DNA of 64,000 nucleotides from Dactylococcopsis salina PCC 8305 (GCF_000317615.1 NC_019780.1:1757840-1821839); one strand, 5' to 3'. Counted from the stretch's first letter, positions 8,475 through 18,621 are shown. Numbers and translations: made by a program. The notes: generated by a model not told the origin, from the sequence alone.

Positions 8475-8588
8475 AGTTCCCCCCTTTTTGAAGGGGGGTT
8501 AGGGGGGATAATAGTTCCCCCCTTTTTGAAGGGGGGTTAGGGGGGATAATAGTTCCCCCCTTTTTGAAGGGGGGTTAGGGGGGATAAG
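8475..8588. repeat. Three tandem copies of a 38-bp G/C-palindrome repeat
   Basis: The 38-bp unit is present exactly three times, starting at 8475, 8513 and 8551. Each unit has a CCCCCC-tttttgaa-GGGGGG dyad followed by TTAGGGGGGATAAT. The array starts 7 bp past the stop of the lipoprotein gene, so the hairpins could act as a 3'-end or terminator structure for it. Confidence 0.9.
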
Positions 8589-8595
8589 TTGTACC

Positions 8596-9663
8596 CTATT
8601 TTTGCGCCTGTTGTTGTCCAGCTTCACGAGCGGTAGAAACCCATTGATCAAACTGATCACGATTTTCTTCCACCCATGCTTCCGCATGACTCATAATATC
8701 TTCAGGAGAATCTTCTCCGTTTCGCATTTTCTGGTTTTGAGCGCTAATATCTGGTCTGGAAACTTGGATGACTTCAAATAACTTGGCGGCGGCGGCGTGT
8801 TCATCCACGAATTGTTGATTGGCTAAAATCCGCATCTGATCCACTGCAAAACCAAGGTTAACATCTTCTCCATTGATATTAGCAGTTGTGGTTTCCTCAG
8901 AAACTTCTCCTTGCGCTTCTGGGAGAGAGGTATAGGGAACTTCTAGCCAATTGACATCTTTCCCTGCTTGTAAAACACCACCCACCCATAAAGGAGTCCA
9001 AGTGTAATATAAAATCGGTTCTCCTTGCTCATGGCGAGTAATTGTGTCTGCCATCAAAGCAAAGTATTGTCCCTGATCATGTTCGACCGTATCCCGTAAC
9101 CCATACTCATCAAGGTGATGTTCAATCACTAATTCACATCCCCAACCTGGGTTACAACCAGTTAAATTCGCTTTTCCATTGCCATCGGTATCAAATACCT
9201 TAGCAATTTCAGGGTCTTTTAAGTCTTCAAGATTAGTAATATTGTTTTCTTCGGCGGTGGCTTTATCTACGGAATAACCTTGTAGAACGTTATCAACAAA
9301 AACGCCCATTCGTTCTAGTTTTTCATCGCCACCGCTATTGGTGTAGAAGTCACTGTGTAATTTTTCCCAGTGAACGGTAGTAAAGTGAATCCCACCATTG
9401 GCTAAGTCGGTGTGTAGAGTGGCATATTCTAGTTCTTTAGGAGGAGTAACATCATAGCCCAGTTCTTCTAATGCCATATTGACAATTTCCGTCTGGAATT
9501 TTTCCTCTAACACACTATAAGCTGGAGTCACTTCCACACCAGCTCCTGGCTGGTCAGATGTTCCCTCAGTGGGTTGCTCGGTTTGTTGTTGACAAGCTGC
9601 TGTTCCTAATAAAAGGACTAAACTTGCGGTTACGGTGCTTAAACGTTTGTATGTTGGTCTCAT
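8596..9663 (-). CDS. Glycine betaine/proline-type ABC substrate-binding lipoprotein (ProX-like)
   Basis: The 355-residue protein begins with a lipoprotein signal peptide (hydrophobic 10-23) and a lipobox ending at Cys24 (GTAAC). The mature domain resembles ProX/OpuAC binding proteins for betaine-type compatible solutes: 'YATLHTDLANGGIHFTTVHWEKLH', 'YYTWTPLWVGGVLQ' and 'RPDISAQNQKMRNGEDSPEDI', with many Trp/Tyr residues suited to a quaternary-ammonium aromatic cage. It should sit on the periplasmic face and deliver solute to a ProV/ProW-type importer. No permease or ATPase gene is adjacent, so it is either an orphan component or partners with a system elsewhere. The exact ligand is inference. 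Confidence 0.88.
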   Translation of the reverse strand: MRPTYKRLSTVTASLVLLLGTAACQQQTEQPTEGTSDQPGAGVEVTPAYSVLEEKFQTEIVNMALEELGYDVTPPKELEYATLHTDLANGGIHFTTVHWEKLHSDFYTNSGGDEKLERMGVFVDNVLQGYSVDKATAEENNITNLEDLKDPEIAKVFDTDGNGKANLTGCNPGWGCELVIEHHLDEYGLRDTVEHDQGQYFALMADTITRHEQGEPILYYTWTPLWVGGVLQAGKDVNWLEVPYTSLPEAQGEVSEETTTANINGEDVNLGFAVDQMRILANQQFVDEHAAAAKLFEVIQVSRPDISAQNQKMRNGEDSPEDIMSHAEAWVEENRDQFDQWVSTAREAGQQQAQK

Positions 9664-9931
9664 AGTTTAATACTGATATAAGGAAGGAAGATTGCAAAGC
9701 GATCGAGCATAGACTTGATCTCGACTTTGCCATCGTTATTTGGTCAATTTAAATGACACTTACGTTTTCTGCTCTCCATATTAAACGAATGCAACAGTTA
9801 TCGGATCAATGATTATATTCTTTAATCAATTTTTCTCTTAAACTTATGCTAACTATAATAGCAATCAGGAATAATTTATGAGAATCAATCGCCCCCTAAC
9901 CCCCAATTCTGGGGGGATTCAGACCAAACAC
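9664..9931. other. Spacer between gshB 3' end and the ProX-like gene
   Basis: It is AT-rich and should hold the promoter of the ProX-like gene (minus strand), but I see no convincing -35/-10 pair. Near 9891-9916 there is a CCCCC-aattct-GGGGG dyad of the common repeat type, placed just after the gshB stop. Confidence 0.5.
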
Positions 9932-10891
9932 TTAAAATTTTTGCAGCCATTCCATAACTTTTTTTCCCAGAGACACTTGATCCAGTCGATCGATTTCTCG
10001 GATTCCTGTGGGGCTAGTCACATTGATTTCTGTTAAATAACCGCCAATTACATCAATTCCCACAAAAAATAAGCCGTCTTCTAACAAAGTAGGTGTGATC
10101 GCGCTGCAAATTTCCCAATCTCGCATGGTAATTTCTGCGGCTTCCACTCGCCCCCCAACTGCCATATTCCCCCGAAATTCTCCCCCTGTGGGAACACGAT
10201 TCACCGCACCGATCGGTTCTCCTGCTAATAAAATAATGCGCTTATCTCCGTTTTTGGCTTCGGGAAGAAACGATTGAATCATCACGGGTTCTTTCCCTTT
10301 TTCGGTGCTAATTTCAATGAGAGAATTAAGATTTTTGTCACTCTTTTCTAAAAATAAAATTCCCTCTCCTGCTTTTCCCCCCAATGGCTTCAAAACCGCC
10401 CCGTCTTTCCGTTCTACAAATTCCCGAATTACTTTCTTGTCAAGACTAACAATGGTTTCAGGAATCACCGATCGAAACTGCATCGCGTATAATTTCTCGT
10501 TAGCCCGTTGTAACCCGCGCGGAGAATTAATCACCCTTGTGGAAGTGGGAGTTAATAAATCTAAAATTTGTGTCGCATACAAATAAGGGATGGTAACGGG
10601 TGGATCAGTTCGCATAAACACCGCATCCATCGCCGTTAATGGTTGTAACTCCCACTTTCCCACTTGATACCATTCTTTTGGCGCGACCCAATGATCATTT
10701 TCTAGCTTCACTGGTGTTAAACTTACAGGTTGTAGTCTCGCCCAAGCCTGAGATTGAACAATGCTTAAATAAGAAGCAGATGTCACCCAAACCTCATGTC
10801 CTTGTGCTTGTGCGGCTTCCATCAAAGCAACAGTAGTGTCATGGGTGGGATCAAGTTGAGCAAGCGGATCGGTAATAAAAGCAAATTTCAT
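9932..10891 (-). CDS. gshB: Glutathione synthetase
   Basis: GshB is an ATP-grasp ligase joining gamma-glutamylcysteine and glycine to make glutathione. The 319-residue length is typical of prokaryotic GshB. The N-terminal domain begins 'MKFAFITDPLAQLDPTHDTT'. The substrate and ATP-grasp regions contain 'FMRTDPPVTIPYLYAT', 'VLKPLGGKAGEGI' and 'GDKRIILLAGEPIGAVNR', and the metal-binding end 'EINVTSPTGIREID'. All key segments look intact. The start at 10891 is 46 bp from the end of ppc, which is upstream on the same strand, so ppc-gshB may be co-transcribed. Confidence 0.95.
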   Translation of the reverse strand: MKFAFITDPLAQLDPTHDTTVALMEAAQAQGHEVWVTSASYLSIVQSQAWARLQPVSLTPVKLENDHWVAPKEWYQVGKWELQPLTAMDAVFMRTDPPVTIPYLYATQILDLLTPTSTRVINSPRGLQRANEKLYAMQFRSVIPETIVSLDKKVIREFVERKDGAVLKPLGGKAGEGILFLEKSDKNLNSLIEISTEKGKEPVMIQSFLPEAKNGDKRIILLAGEPIGAVNRVPTGGEFRGNMAVGGRVEAAEITMRDWEICSAITPTLLEDGLFFVGIDVIGGYLTEINVTSPTGIREIDRLDQVSLGKKVMEWLQKF

Positions 10892-10940
10892 TGATCTTTA
10901 ATGGTGGAGAGGTTCAATAATTACGGGTTCAACGAGAAGT

Positions 10941-13900
10941 CTAACCCGTGTTTCGCATTCCCGCAGCAATGCCATTTAGGGTTAATAATGCTCCCTGTAA
11001 TAACTCTTCTTTACTGTATCGGAAATGAATCACTCCCGACGCGCTTTGATTACTGTATTCACGGAGACGCTTGAGAAGAGAGACTTGTAAAAAACCAAGA
11101 GGAACGATCGTTCGGTTTCGTAGCTGTACTGAGCGCTGTAAATCTGGATCACCATCTAGGAGTTTCTCATGGTCGGTGATTAAACGGATTAATTCGCTTG
11201 CGAGGTAATATTCATCTGCAATTTGTTTAAAGATACGCTCAAATCGATCGTAATCTTCGGAGTTAGCTAATTCTTTGAGATAATGATGGGCAATTTGCAG
11301 ATCAACTTTTGCTAAAGTCATCTCTACCTTAGAAACCACCATACGGAAAAAGGGCCATTTCCAATAGAAATAACGCAACAATTTTAAGTTATGTTCGCGA
11401 TTCCGTTCGGTTTCTTCATCTAAAAAGCCTTTTAATGCTGTTCCGACACCGTACCAAGCGGGAAGTAAAAAACGGGTTTGTGTCCAACTGAACACCCAGG
11501 GAATCGCTCGTAAAGAGCTTAAATCTTTCTTTCCCCCTTGACGACGAGCGGGACGAGAACTAATTTGTAATTGGCTGATTTCTTGGATGGGAGTAACAGA
11601 AAGGAAGAAATCTAAAAAGTCTGGTTCTTCGTAAATCAAGGAACGATAATGTTGGCGCGATCGATCCGCCAATTCCTCCATAATACTATTCCAGGGTCCG
11701 ATATCATCAAATCCACTTCCCAGTAAACTCCCCTGAATCACCGCGGTTGTTGCGGTTTCCAAATGATACAAGGCAAGATCGGGGAGAGAGTATTTAGAGG
11801 CGACCACTTCTCCCTGTTCTGTAATTTTAATCCGTCCGTTGATTGTAGAACTCGGCTGTGCCAAAATTGCCTCATAAGTGGGGCCGCCACCGCGTCCCAC
11901 TGATCCCCCTCGTCCGTGAAAAATGCGTAAAGAAACCCCATAACCTTCCGCTAAACTCTGGAGTGCTTTTTGCGCCTTATGAATTTCCCAATTGCTGCTT
12001 AAAAATCCCGAATCTTTATTACTATCAGAATAACCGAGCATTACCTCTTGTATATCATACTGATTGCTTGCTTTTTCCAGACCATATCCTCCTGCTAAAC
12101 AAGCTCGATATAAAGGTAATTCAAACAACGCTTTCATTATTTCGGGAGCGCTTAATAAATCATCCACTGTTTCAAATAAGGGAACAACTTGTAAGCTACA
12201 GCTTCCCGTTGCTGGATCATAAATTCCTGCTTCTTTTGCCAAGAGAAGGACTTCTAAAATGTCACTCACTTCATGGCTCATACTAATAATATAAGTGCGA
12301 CAAACTTGTGTCCCAAATTCTTGTTGTAGCTTCTTTAAAAGACGGAAGGTTTCTACGGTTTCTTGGGTTTTTTCGGAAAAAGGAAGTTCTCCAGGAATGA
12401 GAGGGCGACGAGTTTGTAGTTCTTCACTGAGCCATTTGACTCGTTCTGATTCCGAGAGTTGATGATAAGATTGCGGTAAAATTTGTAAGTATTCTGTAAT
12501 CTCGTCTAATGTCTCGGAATGACGAGACGACTCTTGACGCATATCTAACTCAGCTAAGTTAAAACCATAAATTTCGACTTGAGCAATTAAATCTTCTAAG
12601 TCTTGACAAGCTAATCCTGTTTCAATTAGATTACGCTGAATCAGTTTTAATTCTGCTAGAAAATCTGCGTCTGATTTATAAATCGTTTTCGGATGTTTTT
12701 TAATAGCTTCCTGTTGCGATTGCTCTCCTGAATATAAACTTTGGTTGCGCTGTATGGTATGTTCTAAACGCTTTTCAATGTAGGCAAGTTTTAAGCGATA
12801 AGGTTCTCGGCGATAGCGAATTGCTAACCGTTCGTAAACTTCTGGCATTACCGCGCGATCGTCTTCTAAGGATTCTAATAGTTCAGGCAGAACATCACTC
12901 CAATGTAAAGATAAACTTAATAAAGTGGTCAGTTGCTTCACTGAATGGAGATATCTTTCTAAGACAATTCCTCGCTGATAACAGGCGGTTTCCCAAGTTA
13001 CTTCGGGAGTTACTGAGGGATTGCCATCTCGATCGGCCCCTACCCATGATCCAAAGCGACAGAAATGATTTCTTGGGGGAGTTAATTCCTTAAAAGACCC
13101 TTTCAGTGCCTTTTTTAGTCGTTTCGCCAACTGAGGCATCGTGTCGAATAACACTTCTTGAAAGTAATGTAGTGCATAATCTACTTCGTCTAAAACTTCA
13201 GGTTTAAACTGATGCAATTCATCAGTGCGCCACCACAACCGAATCTCCTCTTCTAGTTGTTCCGTTGATTCCACTGCTTCTGGAGACTCGAAAAAGTTTA
13301 AACTTTTAGTGGTTGCTTCATTGTAATCAATTTGCTCTAAAATTTTGGCAATGCGACGCTGTTTTTTCCGAATCGTTTGCCGAACAATTTCTGTGGGGTG
13401 CGCGGTAAAGACGAGACGAACTTCTAACTGGTTGAGTAAGCGTTGGACTTGTTGGGGAGGAACGTTGAGCCGTTTTAAGTAGGGAAATAACCAGTTAAAT
13501 GTACCAGCTTTTTGATAGGTGGAATTTCCTTGCCAAGTTTTTTCTAAAAGTTCTGCACCGAGGAGACTGTGTTGAGGTTCGGCTTCCTTTTGATGGGAAA
13601 ATTGTTTGTTGTTTTTTTCCTCATCTCCAAGACGGTTCAATTGTTGTTCCCGTTGTTCATAGTGTTGTTCAACGATATTAATTAATTGAAAGTATAAAGC
13701 AAAGGCGCGAGCGGCTCTTACTGCATCGTTGAGGGGAAGTTCCTCAATTAGTTGCGGTACGGATGATGTGGGTAATCCTGTGGCTTGTCCTTCTGGTGAT
13801 CCCATAGAGCGCAACTGTTGCAGTAAATTTACTAATTCCTGACCACATTCTGCTCTTAATACGGATTCCCATAACTTTTCTATCAGTTTAATTCGTCGAT

Positions 13901-13979
13901 CGAGGAATTGGTCACGAGATGCGTCGTTAGTATCTTCGCTGGATGCTTGCAACAGAGAACTCATATTCTTTTCCATCAT
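10941..13979 (-). CDS. ppc: Phosphoenolpyruvate carboxylase
   Basis: Ppc carboxylates PEP with bicarbonate to oxaloacetate, the anaplerotic carbon entry of cyanobacteria and the source of C4 acids. The 1012-residue length is normal for the cyanobacterial enzyme. Catalytic and family motifs are present: VFTAHPTE (His of the first signature), '[17 protein letters not shown]' and the Gly-rich loop '[14 protein letters not shown]', with a C-terminus ending in ...RNTG as is general for the enzyme. Two ATGs (13979 and 13976) are possible. A palindromic 86-bp element lies 17 bp upstream and may carry or disturb its promoter. Confidence 0.97.
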   Translation of the reverse strand: MMEKNMSSLLQASSEDTNDASRDQFLDRRIKLIEKLWESVLRAECGQELVNLLQQLRSMGSPEGQATGLPTSSVPQLIEELPLNDAVRAARAFALYFQLINIVEQHYEQREQQLNRLGDEEKNNKQFSHQKEAEPQHSLLGAELLEKTWQGNSTYQKAGTFNWLFPYLKRLNVPPQQVQRLLNQLEVRLVFTAHPTEIVRQTIRKKQRRIAKILEQIDYNEATTKSLNFFESPEAVESTEQLEEEIRLWWRTDELHQFKPEVLDEVDYALHYFQEVLFDTMPQLAKRLKKALKGSFKELTPPRNHFCRFGSWVGADRDGNPSVTPEVTWETACYQRGIVLERYLHSVKQLTTLLSLSLHWSDVLPELLESLEDDRAVMPEVYERLAIRYRREPYRLKLAYIEKRLEHTIQRNQSLYSGEQSQQEAIKKHPKTIYKSDADFLAELKLIQRNLIETGLACQDLEDLIAQVEIYGFNLAELDMRQESSRHSETLDEITEYLQILPQSYHQLSESERVKWLSEELQTRRPLIPGELPFSEKTQETVETFRLLKKLQQEFGTQVCRTYIISMSHEVSDILEVLLLAKEAGIYDPATGSCSLQVVPLFETVDDLLSAPEIMKALFELPLYRACLAGGYGLEKASNQYDIQEVMLGYSDSNKDSGFLSSNWEIHKAQKALQSLAEGYGVSLRIFHGRGGSVGRGGGPTYEAILAQPSSTINGRIKITEQGEVVASKYSLPDLALYHLETATTAVIQGSLLGSGFDDIGPWNSIMEELADRSRQHYRSLIYEEPDFLDFFLSVTPIQEISQLQISSRPARRQGGKKDLSSLRAIPWVFSWTQTRFLLPAWYGVGTALKGFLDEETERNREHNLKLLRYFYWKWPFFRMVVSKVEMTLAKVDLQIAHHYLKELANSEDYDRFERIFKQIADEYYLASELIRLITDHEKLLDGDPDLQRSVQLRNRTIVPLGFLQVSLLKRLREYSNQSASGVIHFRYSKEELLQGALLTLNGIAAGMRNTG

Positions 13980-13995
13980 GCTAGGGAACTTGTAT

Positions 13996-14081
13996 TATAG
14001 TGATTCCAAATAAAAAACAGCAGATCAAAGGTAGTGGGAGCCAAGATGGCTGCACTACGGAATTGAATTGGAACGACTATA
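13996..14081. mobile_element. 86-bp inverted-repeat element upstream of ppc
   Basis: The ends are TATAGTgaTTCCAA and the inverse of TATAGTcgTTCCAA (12 of 14 bases match). The centre holds a second dyad, GTAGTG...CACTAC with inner AGCC/GGCT. It has no coding capacity. The shape is that of a miniature inverted-repeat element, but only one copy is in the window, so membership of a family is inference. Confidence 0.55.
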
Positions 14082-14157
14082 ATTGCAGACTCCCGATTTT
14101 AGTCTGACCGTCATTATACCGATTCTGTTTCTCTCTGGATCGTTCTGATAGCGGTTT

Positions 14158-14367
14158 TTAGTCTTTAATTTCTATTTCGTTTTCTTGCTGAAAATGAAGA
14201 ACGGGTAATCGATCGCGCCGAAATATCTCTTCACTGGCTTCTCCGATACTAATTAATCCCTGCTGCATCGATCGCGCACCGATTAACCCCATTAAAAAGG
14301 GAGTGCTGAGAATACTCAGAGCGATTTCTACTTCTGTTTGCTTCGATTGATTTACTTTTTCTGCCAT
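14158..14367 (-). CDS. Small conserved-type cyanobacterial protein, function unknown
   Basis: The protein has 69 residues from the ATG at 14367, which has an AGGAGA Shine-Dalgarno about 10 bases upstream. A longer in-frame ATG at 14409 lacks one. The sequence is 'VEIALSILSTPFLMGLIGARSMQQGL' (a hydrophobic helix, about 15-40), then 'IGEASEEIFRRDRLPVLHF' and an acidic end. It looks like a small protein conserved in cyanobacteria rather than a chance frame, but I know no function. It is transcribed divergently from psbA. Confidence 0.6.
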   Translation of the reverse strand: MAEKVNQSKQTEVEIALSILSTPFLMGLIGARSMQQGLISIGEASEEIFRRDRLPVLHFQQENEIEIKD

Positions 14368-14494
14368 ACCGTAAAAATCTCCTAATTGTCTTTCCTTCTG
14401 TATTATCAACGCTTGACGGTTTTCTGTCTATCTCTTGACCGCCCATTGATAACTTTTTCTTATGTTTCAAATCAGCTTCGCAAATTTACAAAAC

Positions 14495-14524
14495 TTGACA
14501 ATTCCTTAAGGAAAGCAATATAGT
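14495..14524 (+). promoter_or_regulatory. psbA promoter (sigma-70 type)
   Basis: A perfect -35 TTGACA at 14495-14500 is followed, after an 18-bp spacer, by -10 TATAGT at 14519-14524. Transcription would start near 14531, leaving an untranslated leader of about 60 bases before the psbA ATG at 14593. Confidence 0.75.
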
Positions 14525-14592
14525 TAACACATGGCTTAAATCAAGCCACCCAATCATAAAAATATCATCCAAAAAACGGAATCATATCCAAA

Positions 14593-15675
14593 ATGACAAC
14601 CACTTTACAGCAACAACAAAGCCAGAATATCTGGGAACGCTTCTGCCAGTGGGTAACTAGCACCAACAACCGCCTTTATGTCGGCTGGTTCGGCGTGTTA
14701 ATGATCCCTACCCTCTTAACCGCAACCACTTGCTTCATCATCGCGTTCATCGCAGCACCTCCCGTTGACATCGACGGTATCCGTGAACCCGTAGCTGGTT
14801 CTTTACTCTACGGAAACAACATCATCTCCGGTGCAGTTGTTCCTTCCTCCAACGCCATTGGACTTCACTTCTATCCCATCTGGGAAGCAGCATCCTTAGA
14901 CGAATGGCTCTACAACGGTGGCCCTTACCAGTTAATCGCATTCCACTTCTTAATCGGAATCTTCTGCTACCTCGGACGTGAGTGGGAACTTTCCTACCGT
15001 CTCGGAATGCGCCCCTGGATTTGCGTCGCGTTCTCCGCACCAGTAGCGGCAGCAACTGCAGTGTTCTTAATCTATCCCATCGGACAAGGTTCTTTCTCTG
15101 ATGGAATGCCATTAGGAATCAGTGGTACATTCAACTTCATGTTCGTCTTCCAAGCGGAACACAACATCTTAATGCACCCCTTCCATATGCTCGGAGTAGC
15201 AGGTGTATTCGGTGGAGCCTTATTCTCCGCCATGCACGGTTCTCTCGTAACATCCTCCTTAGTACGTGAGACAACTGAAAACGAAAGCCAAAACAACGGC
15301 TACAAATTCGGACAAGAAGAAGAAACCTACAACATCGTGGCAGCGCACGGCTACTTCGGTCGCTTAATCTTCCAATATGCGAGCTTCAACAACAGCCGTA
15401 GCTTACACTTCTTCTTAGCCGCTTGGCCCGTCATCGGAATCTGGTTCACCGCATTAGGAATCAGCACCATGGCGTTTAACCTCAACGGATTCAACTTCAA
15501 CCAGTCCGTAATTGACAGCCAAGGTCGCGTCATCAACACTTGGGCGGACGTGTTAAACCGCGCTAACTTAGGATTCGAGGTAATGCACGAACGTAACGCG
15601 CACAACTTCCCCTTAGACTTAGCGGCTGGTGAATCCACCCCTGTAGCAATGCAAGCACCTGAAATCAACGGTTAA
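14593..15675 (+). CDS. psbA: Photosystem II reaction-centre protein D1
   Basis: D1 binds the primary electron-transfer cofactors and most Mn4CaO5 ligands of photosystem II in the thylakoid membrane. The 360-residue protein has every key residue at its standard number: Tyr161 (YZ), Asp170, Glu189-His190, His215, Ser264 (QB site), His332, Glu333, His337, Asp342 and Ala344, the C-terminal processing point. Residue 130 is Glu, the form associated with high-light D1 variants rather than Gln130 of low-light forms. Synonymous codon use is strongly C-ending (for example TTC, AAC), as expected for a very highly expressed gene. Strong promoter and terminator flank it, so it is monocistronic. Confidence 0.99.
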   Translation: MTTTLQQQQSQNIWERFCQWVTSTNNRLYVGWFGVLMIPTLLTATTCFIIAFIAAPPVDIDGIREPVAGSLLYGNNIISGAVVPSSNAIGLHFYPIWEAASLDEWLYNGGPYQLIAFHFLIGIFCYLGREWELSYRLGMRPWICVAFSAPVAAATAVFLIYPIGQGSFSDGMPLGISGTFNFMFVFQAEHNILMHPFHMLGVAGVFGGALFSAMHGSLVTSSLVRETTENESQNNGYKFGQEEETYNIVAAHGYFGRLIFQYASFNNSRSLHFFLAAWPVIGIWFTALGISTMAFNLNGFNFNQSVIDSQGRVINTWADVLNRANLGFEVMHERNAHNFPLDLAAGESTPVAMQAPEING

Positions 15676-15703
15676 TCTTTCACAGATAACTAACTGATTT
15701 CTA

Positions 15704-15735
15704 ACCCTCTCCTTCGGGAGGGGGTTTTTTGTTTG
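15704..15735 (+). terminator. psbA rho-independent terminator
   Basis: CCCTCTCC-ttcg-GGAGGGGG, a stable UUCG-type hairpin, is followed immediately by TTTTTTG. It is 29 bp past the psbA stop. Confidence 0.92.
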
Positions 15736-15776
15736 ACTCCACAGACGTGCGATCGCAATTTTAAAAAGTAGATGTT

Positions 15777-15855
15777 ATACCATTTCGATTTATTCCCCCC
15801 AATCATCGGGGGGGTTGGGAGGATATACTGTAACTTAACTTGTTAGAAATGGTAT
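15777..15855. mobile_element. ATACCATTT-type miniature element, copy 1 (79 bp)
   Basis: The ends are ATACCATTTC and GAAATGGTAT, with a CCCCCC-aatcat-CGGGGG dyad inside and 'GTAACTTAACTT' near the right end. It matches the copy at 15904-16006 and, in layout, the outer element at 52292-52597. Confidence 0.7.
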
Positions 15856-15903
15856 TACATCTTGTAGGGTGGGCAAGGCAAACCCTACGGTCAATGAGTA
15901 GTT

Positions 15904-16006
15904 ATACCATTTCGATAAACTATGGCTAAACCCCATCCAATTATTCCCCCCAATCATCGGGGGGCTAGGGGGGATAAACTGTAACTTAACTTGTTAGAAA
16001 TGGTAT
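15904..16006. mobile_element. ATACCATTT-type miniature element, copy 2 (103 bp)
   Basis: It has the same ends and right half as copy 1, with about 24 extra bases in the left half. The flanking segment after it ('TACATCTTGTAGGGTGGGC...CCCTACGGTCAATGAG') also repeats the one after copy 1, so element plus flank were duplicated as a unit of roughly 125-150 bp. Confidence 0.7.
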
Positions 16007-16049
16007 TACATCTTGTAGGGTGGGCAGGGCAAACCCTACGGTCAATGAG

Positions 16050-16284
16050 CTACTCCTGAACCACACTGATCTATAAACTTTGTCCTTCGACAGGCTCAGG
16101 AACACCTTCGTCCTTCGACAAGCTCAGGAACACTTTTGTCCTTTGTTCTCCAATGACTAATGACCAATGTACAGACGTTGTTGGGTTTCGCTACTCTCCA
16201 CCCAACCTACCTAGTGACTAATTGCTGTTGGGTTTCTCTACTCTCCACCCAACCTACATTGAGAGAGTGTAGATTTCATCTGGC
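16050..16284. repeat. Repeat-only spacer before ftsH 3' end
   Basis: Two direct copies of 'TCCTTCGACAGGCTCAGGAACAC' (one base differs) lie at about 16083-16132. Two copies of the GTTGGGTTTC...ACCCAACCTAC palindrome lie at about 16180-16257. I see no gene here. Confidence 0.7.
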
Positions 16285-16315
16285 AAAAAAAAATCCCCCT
16301 TAGATTAAGGAGGAT
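16285..16315 (-). terminator. ftsH rho-independent terminator
   Basis: Read on the minus strand: ATCCTCCTT-aatct-AAGGGGGAT followed by nine T. It is 30 bp past the ftsH stop. Confidence 0.85.
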
Positions 16316-16344
16316 AAAATGTAAATCAGAAAGATTATTGGAAT

Positions 16345-18240
16345 TTATTGTTGCATTTGAGGGACATATTGCTCTTTCTCAGGAATATCAGTGTATTCAG
16401 AGAGAATCTGGCGGAATTCATCGCCATCAATGGTTTCTTTCTCAATCAATAAATCTACTAAACGATCGATCGCGACTCGGTGATCACGGATAATTTGACG
16501 TGCGTTTTGGTGACACTGTTCGACAATTTCCCGCACTTGGGCATCAATTCGAGATGCAATTTCCTCGGAATACTCCGATCGATTCATCAAGCCACCACCG
16601 AGGAAAACCTCGCTGTTTTGACTTTCTAAAGACATGGGACCTAAATCAGACATCCCGAAGCGAGTCACCATTTGACGTGCCATTGCGGTTAACTGTTGTA
16701 AATCACCACCAGCACCAGAGGTAACTTCCGCATCTCCAAATACTTCTTCTTCGGCAGCACGACCGCCTAAAGCACCAGTAATCCGAGCTTTCAGTTGCGA
16801 TCGAGAAATGAGCATTTGTTCTTCATTGGGTGTAAACCAAGTTAACCCCTGCGCTTGTCCACGAGGAATCAGTGTCACTTTCTGCACGGGATCATGATCT
16901 TTGACTAACGTGCCAATAATCGCGTGACCGACTTCGTGGTAGGCAATTAAACGCTTACTTTTACTATCTACTAACGGCGTTCCTTCCATTCCCGCAACTA
17001 CTCGATCGACCGCATCGTCGATTTCTGCGAGGGTAATGGCATCTTTCCGACGACGAGCGGTTAAGATCGCCGCCTCATTGAGAAGGTTAGCTAAATCCGC
17101 ACCAGTAAACCCAGGGGTCCGTCGCGCGATCGATTCTAAAGAGACTTCAGGAGACAATTTTTTGTTCCGAGCGTGAACATTTAGGATCGAAACTCGTCCT
17201 TTAACATCTGGTGCATCTACCGATATCTGTCGATCGAAGCGTCCTGGACGTAATAAAGCCGTATCAAGCACATCAGGGCGGTTCGTCGCCGCAATAATAA
17301 TGATGCCTGTATTGCCTTCAAACCCGTCCATTTCCGTTAATAACTGGTTGAGGGTTTGTTCCCGTTCATCGTTACCGCCGCCAATACCAGCGCCCCGTTG
17401 ACGACCGACTGCGTCAATTTCATCAATAAAGATGAGACAAGGAGCGTTTTCTTTCGCTTTTTTGAATAAATCACGAACACGAGACGCACCGACACCGACA
17501 AACATTTCCACAAATTCTGAGCCAGAAATGCTGAAGAACGGAACACCCGCTTCACCTGCGATCGCTTTTGCCATCAGGGTTTTCCCAGTTCCAGGCGGTC
17601 CGATTAATAATGCACCTTTCGGGATTTTCGCACCGACTGCGGTAAAGCGTTCTGGTTGTTTCAGGAACGTTACCACTTCTTGGAGTTCCTCTTTCGCTTC
17701 TTCCACACCAGCAACATCATCAAAGAGAACGCCAGTTTTTGCTTCCATTTGGAAACGAGCGCGAGATTTACCAAAATTCATTGCTTGTCCAGGGCCGCCA
17801 CCAGCATTATTGGAACGACGGAAGAGGAAGAACAACGCACCGATGAGTAAAACTGGGAAAATTAGGTTGCCTAAGAAGCCCCAAATTGCGCCATTATCCC
17901 CATTATCATGGGAGTCGATCGCAACATCGGATTCCCGCATTTTTGTAATTAATTCTGGTGCATTTTCAGGGAGATCAACCCGATAACGTTGGGTATTACC
18001 GCTTACTTGTGGATCATTTGCTTGCACGATCGCGGTGCGACCATTATCATATAAATCCACTGCTTGCACGCGATCGGACTCTAAATATTCCAGAAAACGA
18101 CCGTAACTCAATCGTGTATTTGCTGCATTATTCCCTGTCAATTCTCCTGCATTCGGAGAAAATGTTCCCTGCCAGAGGAAAAACCCAACCACGAGAATTG
18201 GTAGTGTCCAGAGTAGAATTACCCGCCAAGGTAGTTTCAT
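16345..18240 (-). CDS. ftsH: ATP-dependent zinc metalloprotease FtsH
   Basis: FtsH is a membrane AAA+ protease; in cyanobacteria FtsH complexes degrade photodamaged D1 among other proteins. The 631-residue protein has N-terminal transmembrane helices at about 7-24 and 120-140. Walker A GPPGTGKT is at 214-221, Walker B is '[16 protein letters not shown]', and the second region of homology is '[20 protein letters not shown]'. The zinc site HEVGH is at 435-439. All are intact. Cyanobacteria have four FtsH paralogues; the sequence alone does not let me say which this is. It is monocistronic with its own terminator and is located near psbA, though on the opposite strand. Confidence 0.96.
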   Translation of the reverse strand: MKLPWRVILLWTLPILVVGFFLWQGTFSPNAGELTGNNAANTRLSYGRFLEYLESDRVQAVDLYDNGRTAIVQANDPQVSGNTQRYRVDLPENAPELITKMRESDVAIDSHDNGDNGAIWGFLGNLIFPVLLIGALFFLFRRSNNAGGGPGQAMNFGKSRARFQMEAKTGVLFDDVAGVEEAKEELQEVVTFLKQPERFTAVGAKIPKGALLIGPPGTGKTLMAKAIAGEAGVPFFSISGSEFVEMFVGVGASRVRDLFKKAKENAPCLIFIDEIDAVGRQRGAGIGGGNDEREQTLNQLLTEMDGFEGNTGIIIIAATNRPDVLDTALLRPGRFDRQISVDAPDVKGRVSILNVHARNKKLSPEVSLESIARRTPGFTGADLANLLNEAAILTARRRKDAITLAEIDDAVDRVVAGMEGTPLVDSKSKRLIAYHEVGHAIIGTLVKDHDPVQKVTLIPRGQAQGLTWFTPNEEQMLISRSQLKARITGALGGRAAEEEVFGDAEVTSGAGGDLQQLTAMARQMVTRFGMSDLGPMSLESQNSEVFLGGGLMNRSEYSEEIASRIDAQVREIVEQCHQNARQIIRDHRVAIDRLVDLLIEKETIDGDEFRQILSEYTDIPEKEQYVPQMQQ

Positions 18241-18419
18241 TTTTTAATTCCTTTGTTGTGTGTCTTACTATAATGCTTAAGTCAATTTCTCTTTTTCCTC
18301 CTCTCCCTTTTGAGAGAAGTTTTTGAGGATGTATAACCTTATATTTTATCTGTTGACTTTCTTAACCTAACTTAACATATTTCTCATTTGTTTGTCCTTT
18401 GTTGTCCAATGACGAAATA
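18241..18419. other. Spacer upstream of ftsH
   Basis: This is an AT-rich stretch that should contain the ftsH promoter on the minus strand. No clear consensus promoter or gene was seen. Confidence 0.5.
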
Positions 18420-18619
18420 GGGTTTGCTGAAAAAGTTCATGTTTTCGGTGTAGTAAGGCAAAAGGCAAGAGGCTTGCATGCAAGAGGCAAGAGGTAAGAT
18501 TTCAAGGTTTTGATGCAGGGTGCGTGATTATTGAGCGTTCAATTTCCTTGCACTTTTTTGAGGAGTTAAGAGCATTAAAACCAGATAGTACGCGAGTTTT
18601 GGCTTTCTTCAGCAAGCCC
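18420..18619. mobile_element. Miniature inverted-repeat element, copy B (200 bp)
   Basis: The ends are GGGTTTGCTGAAAAAG and the inverse of GGGCTTGCTGAAGAAAG. The interior is collinear with the element at 5855-6107 but lacks its 49-bp insert. It contains a short CTTGCATGCAAG palindrome. It has no coding capacity. Confidence 0.75.
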
Positions 18620-18621
18620 GA

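Noticed and set aside
8499..8687. Small open frame over the 38-bp repeats
   Set aside because: It repeats the array (PPNPPSKRGELL) and overlaps the end of the lipoprotein gene in another frame.
11858..12286. 142-codon frame antisense to ppc
   Set aside because: No ribosome site or recognisable domain, and the sense strand is a clear enzyme gene.
17432..17986. 184-codon frame antisense to ftsH
   Set aside because: It is the complement of a strongly conserved AAA+ region; such shadow frames are common opposite biased codons.
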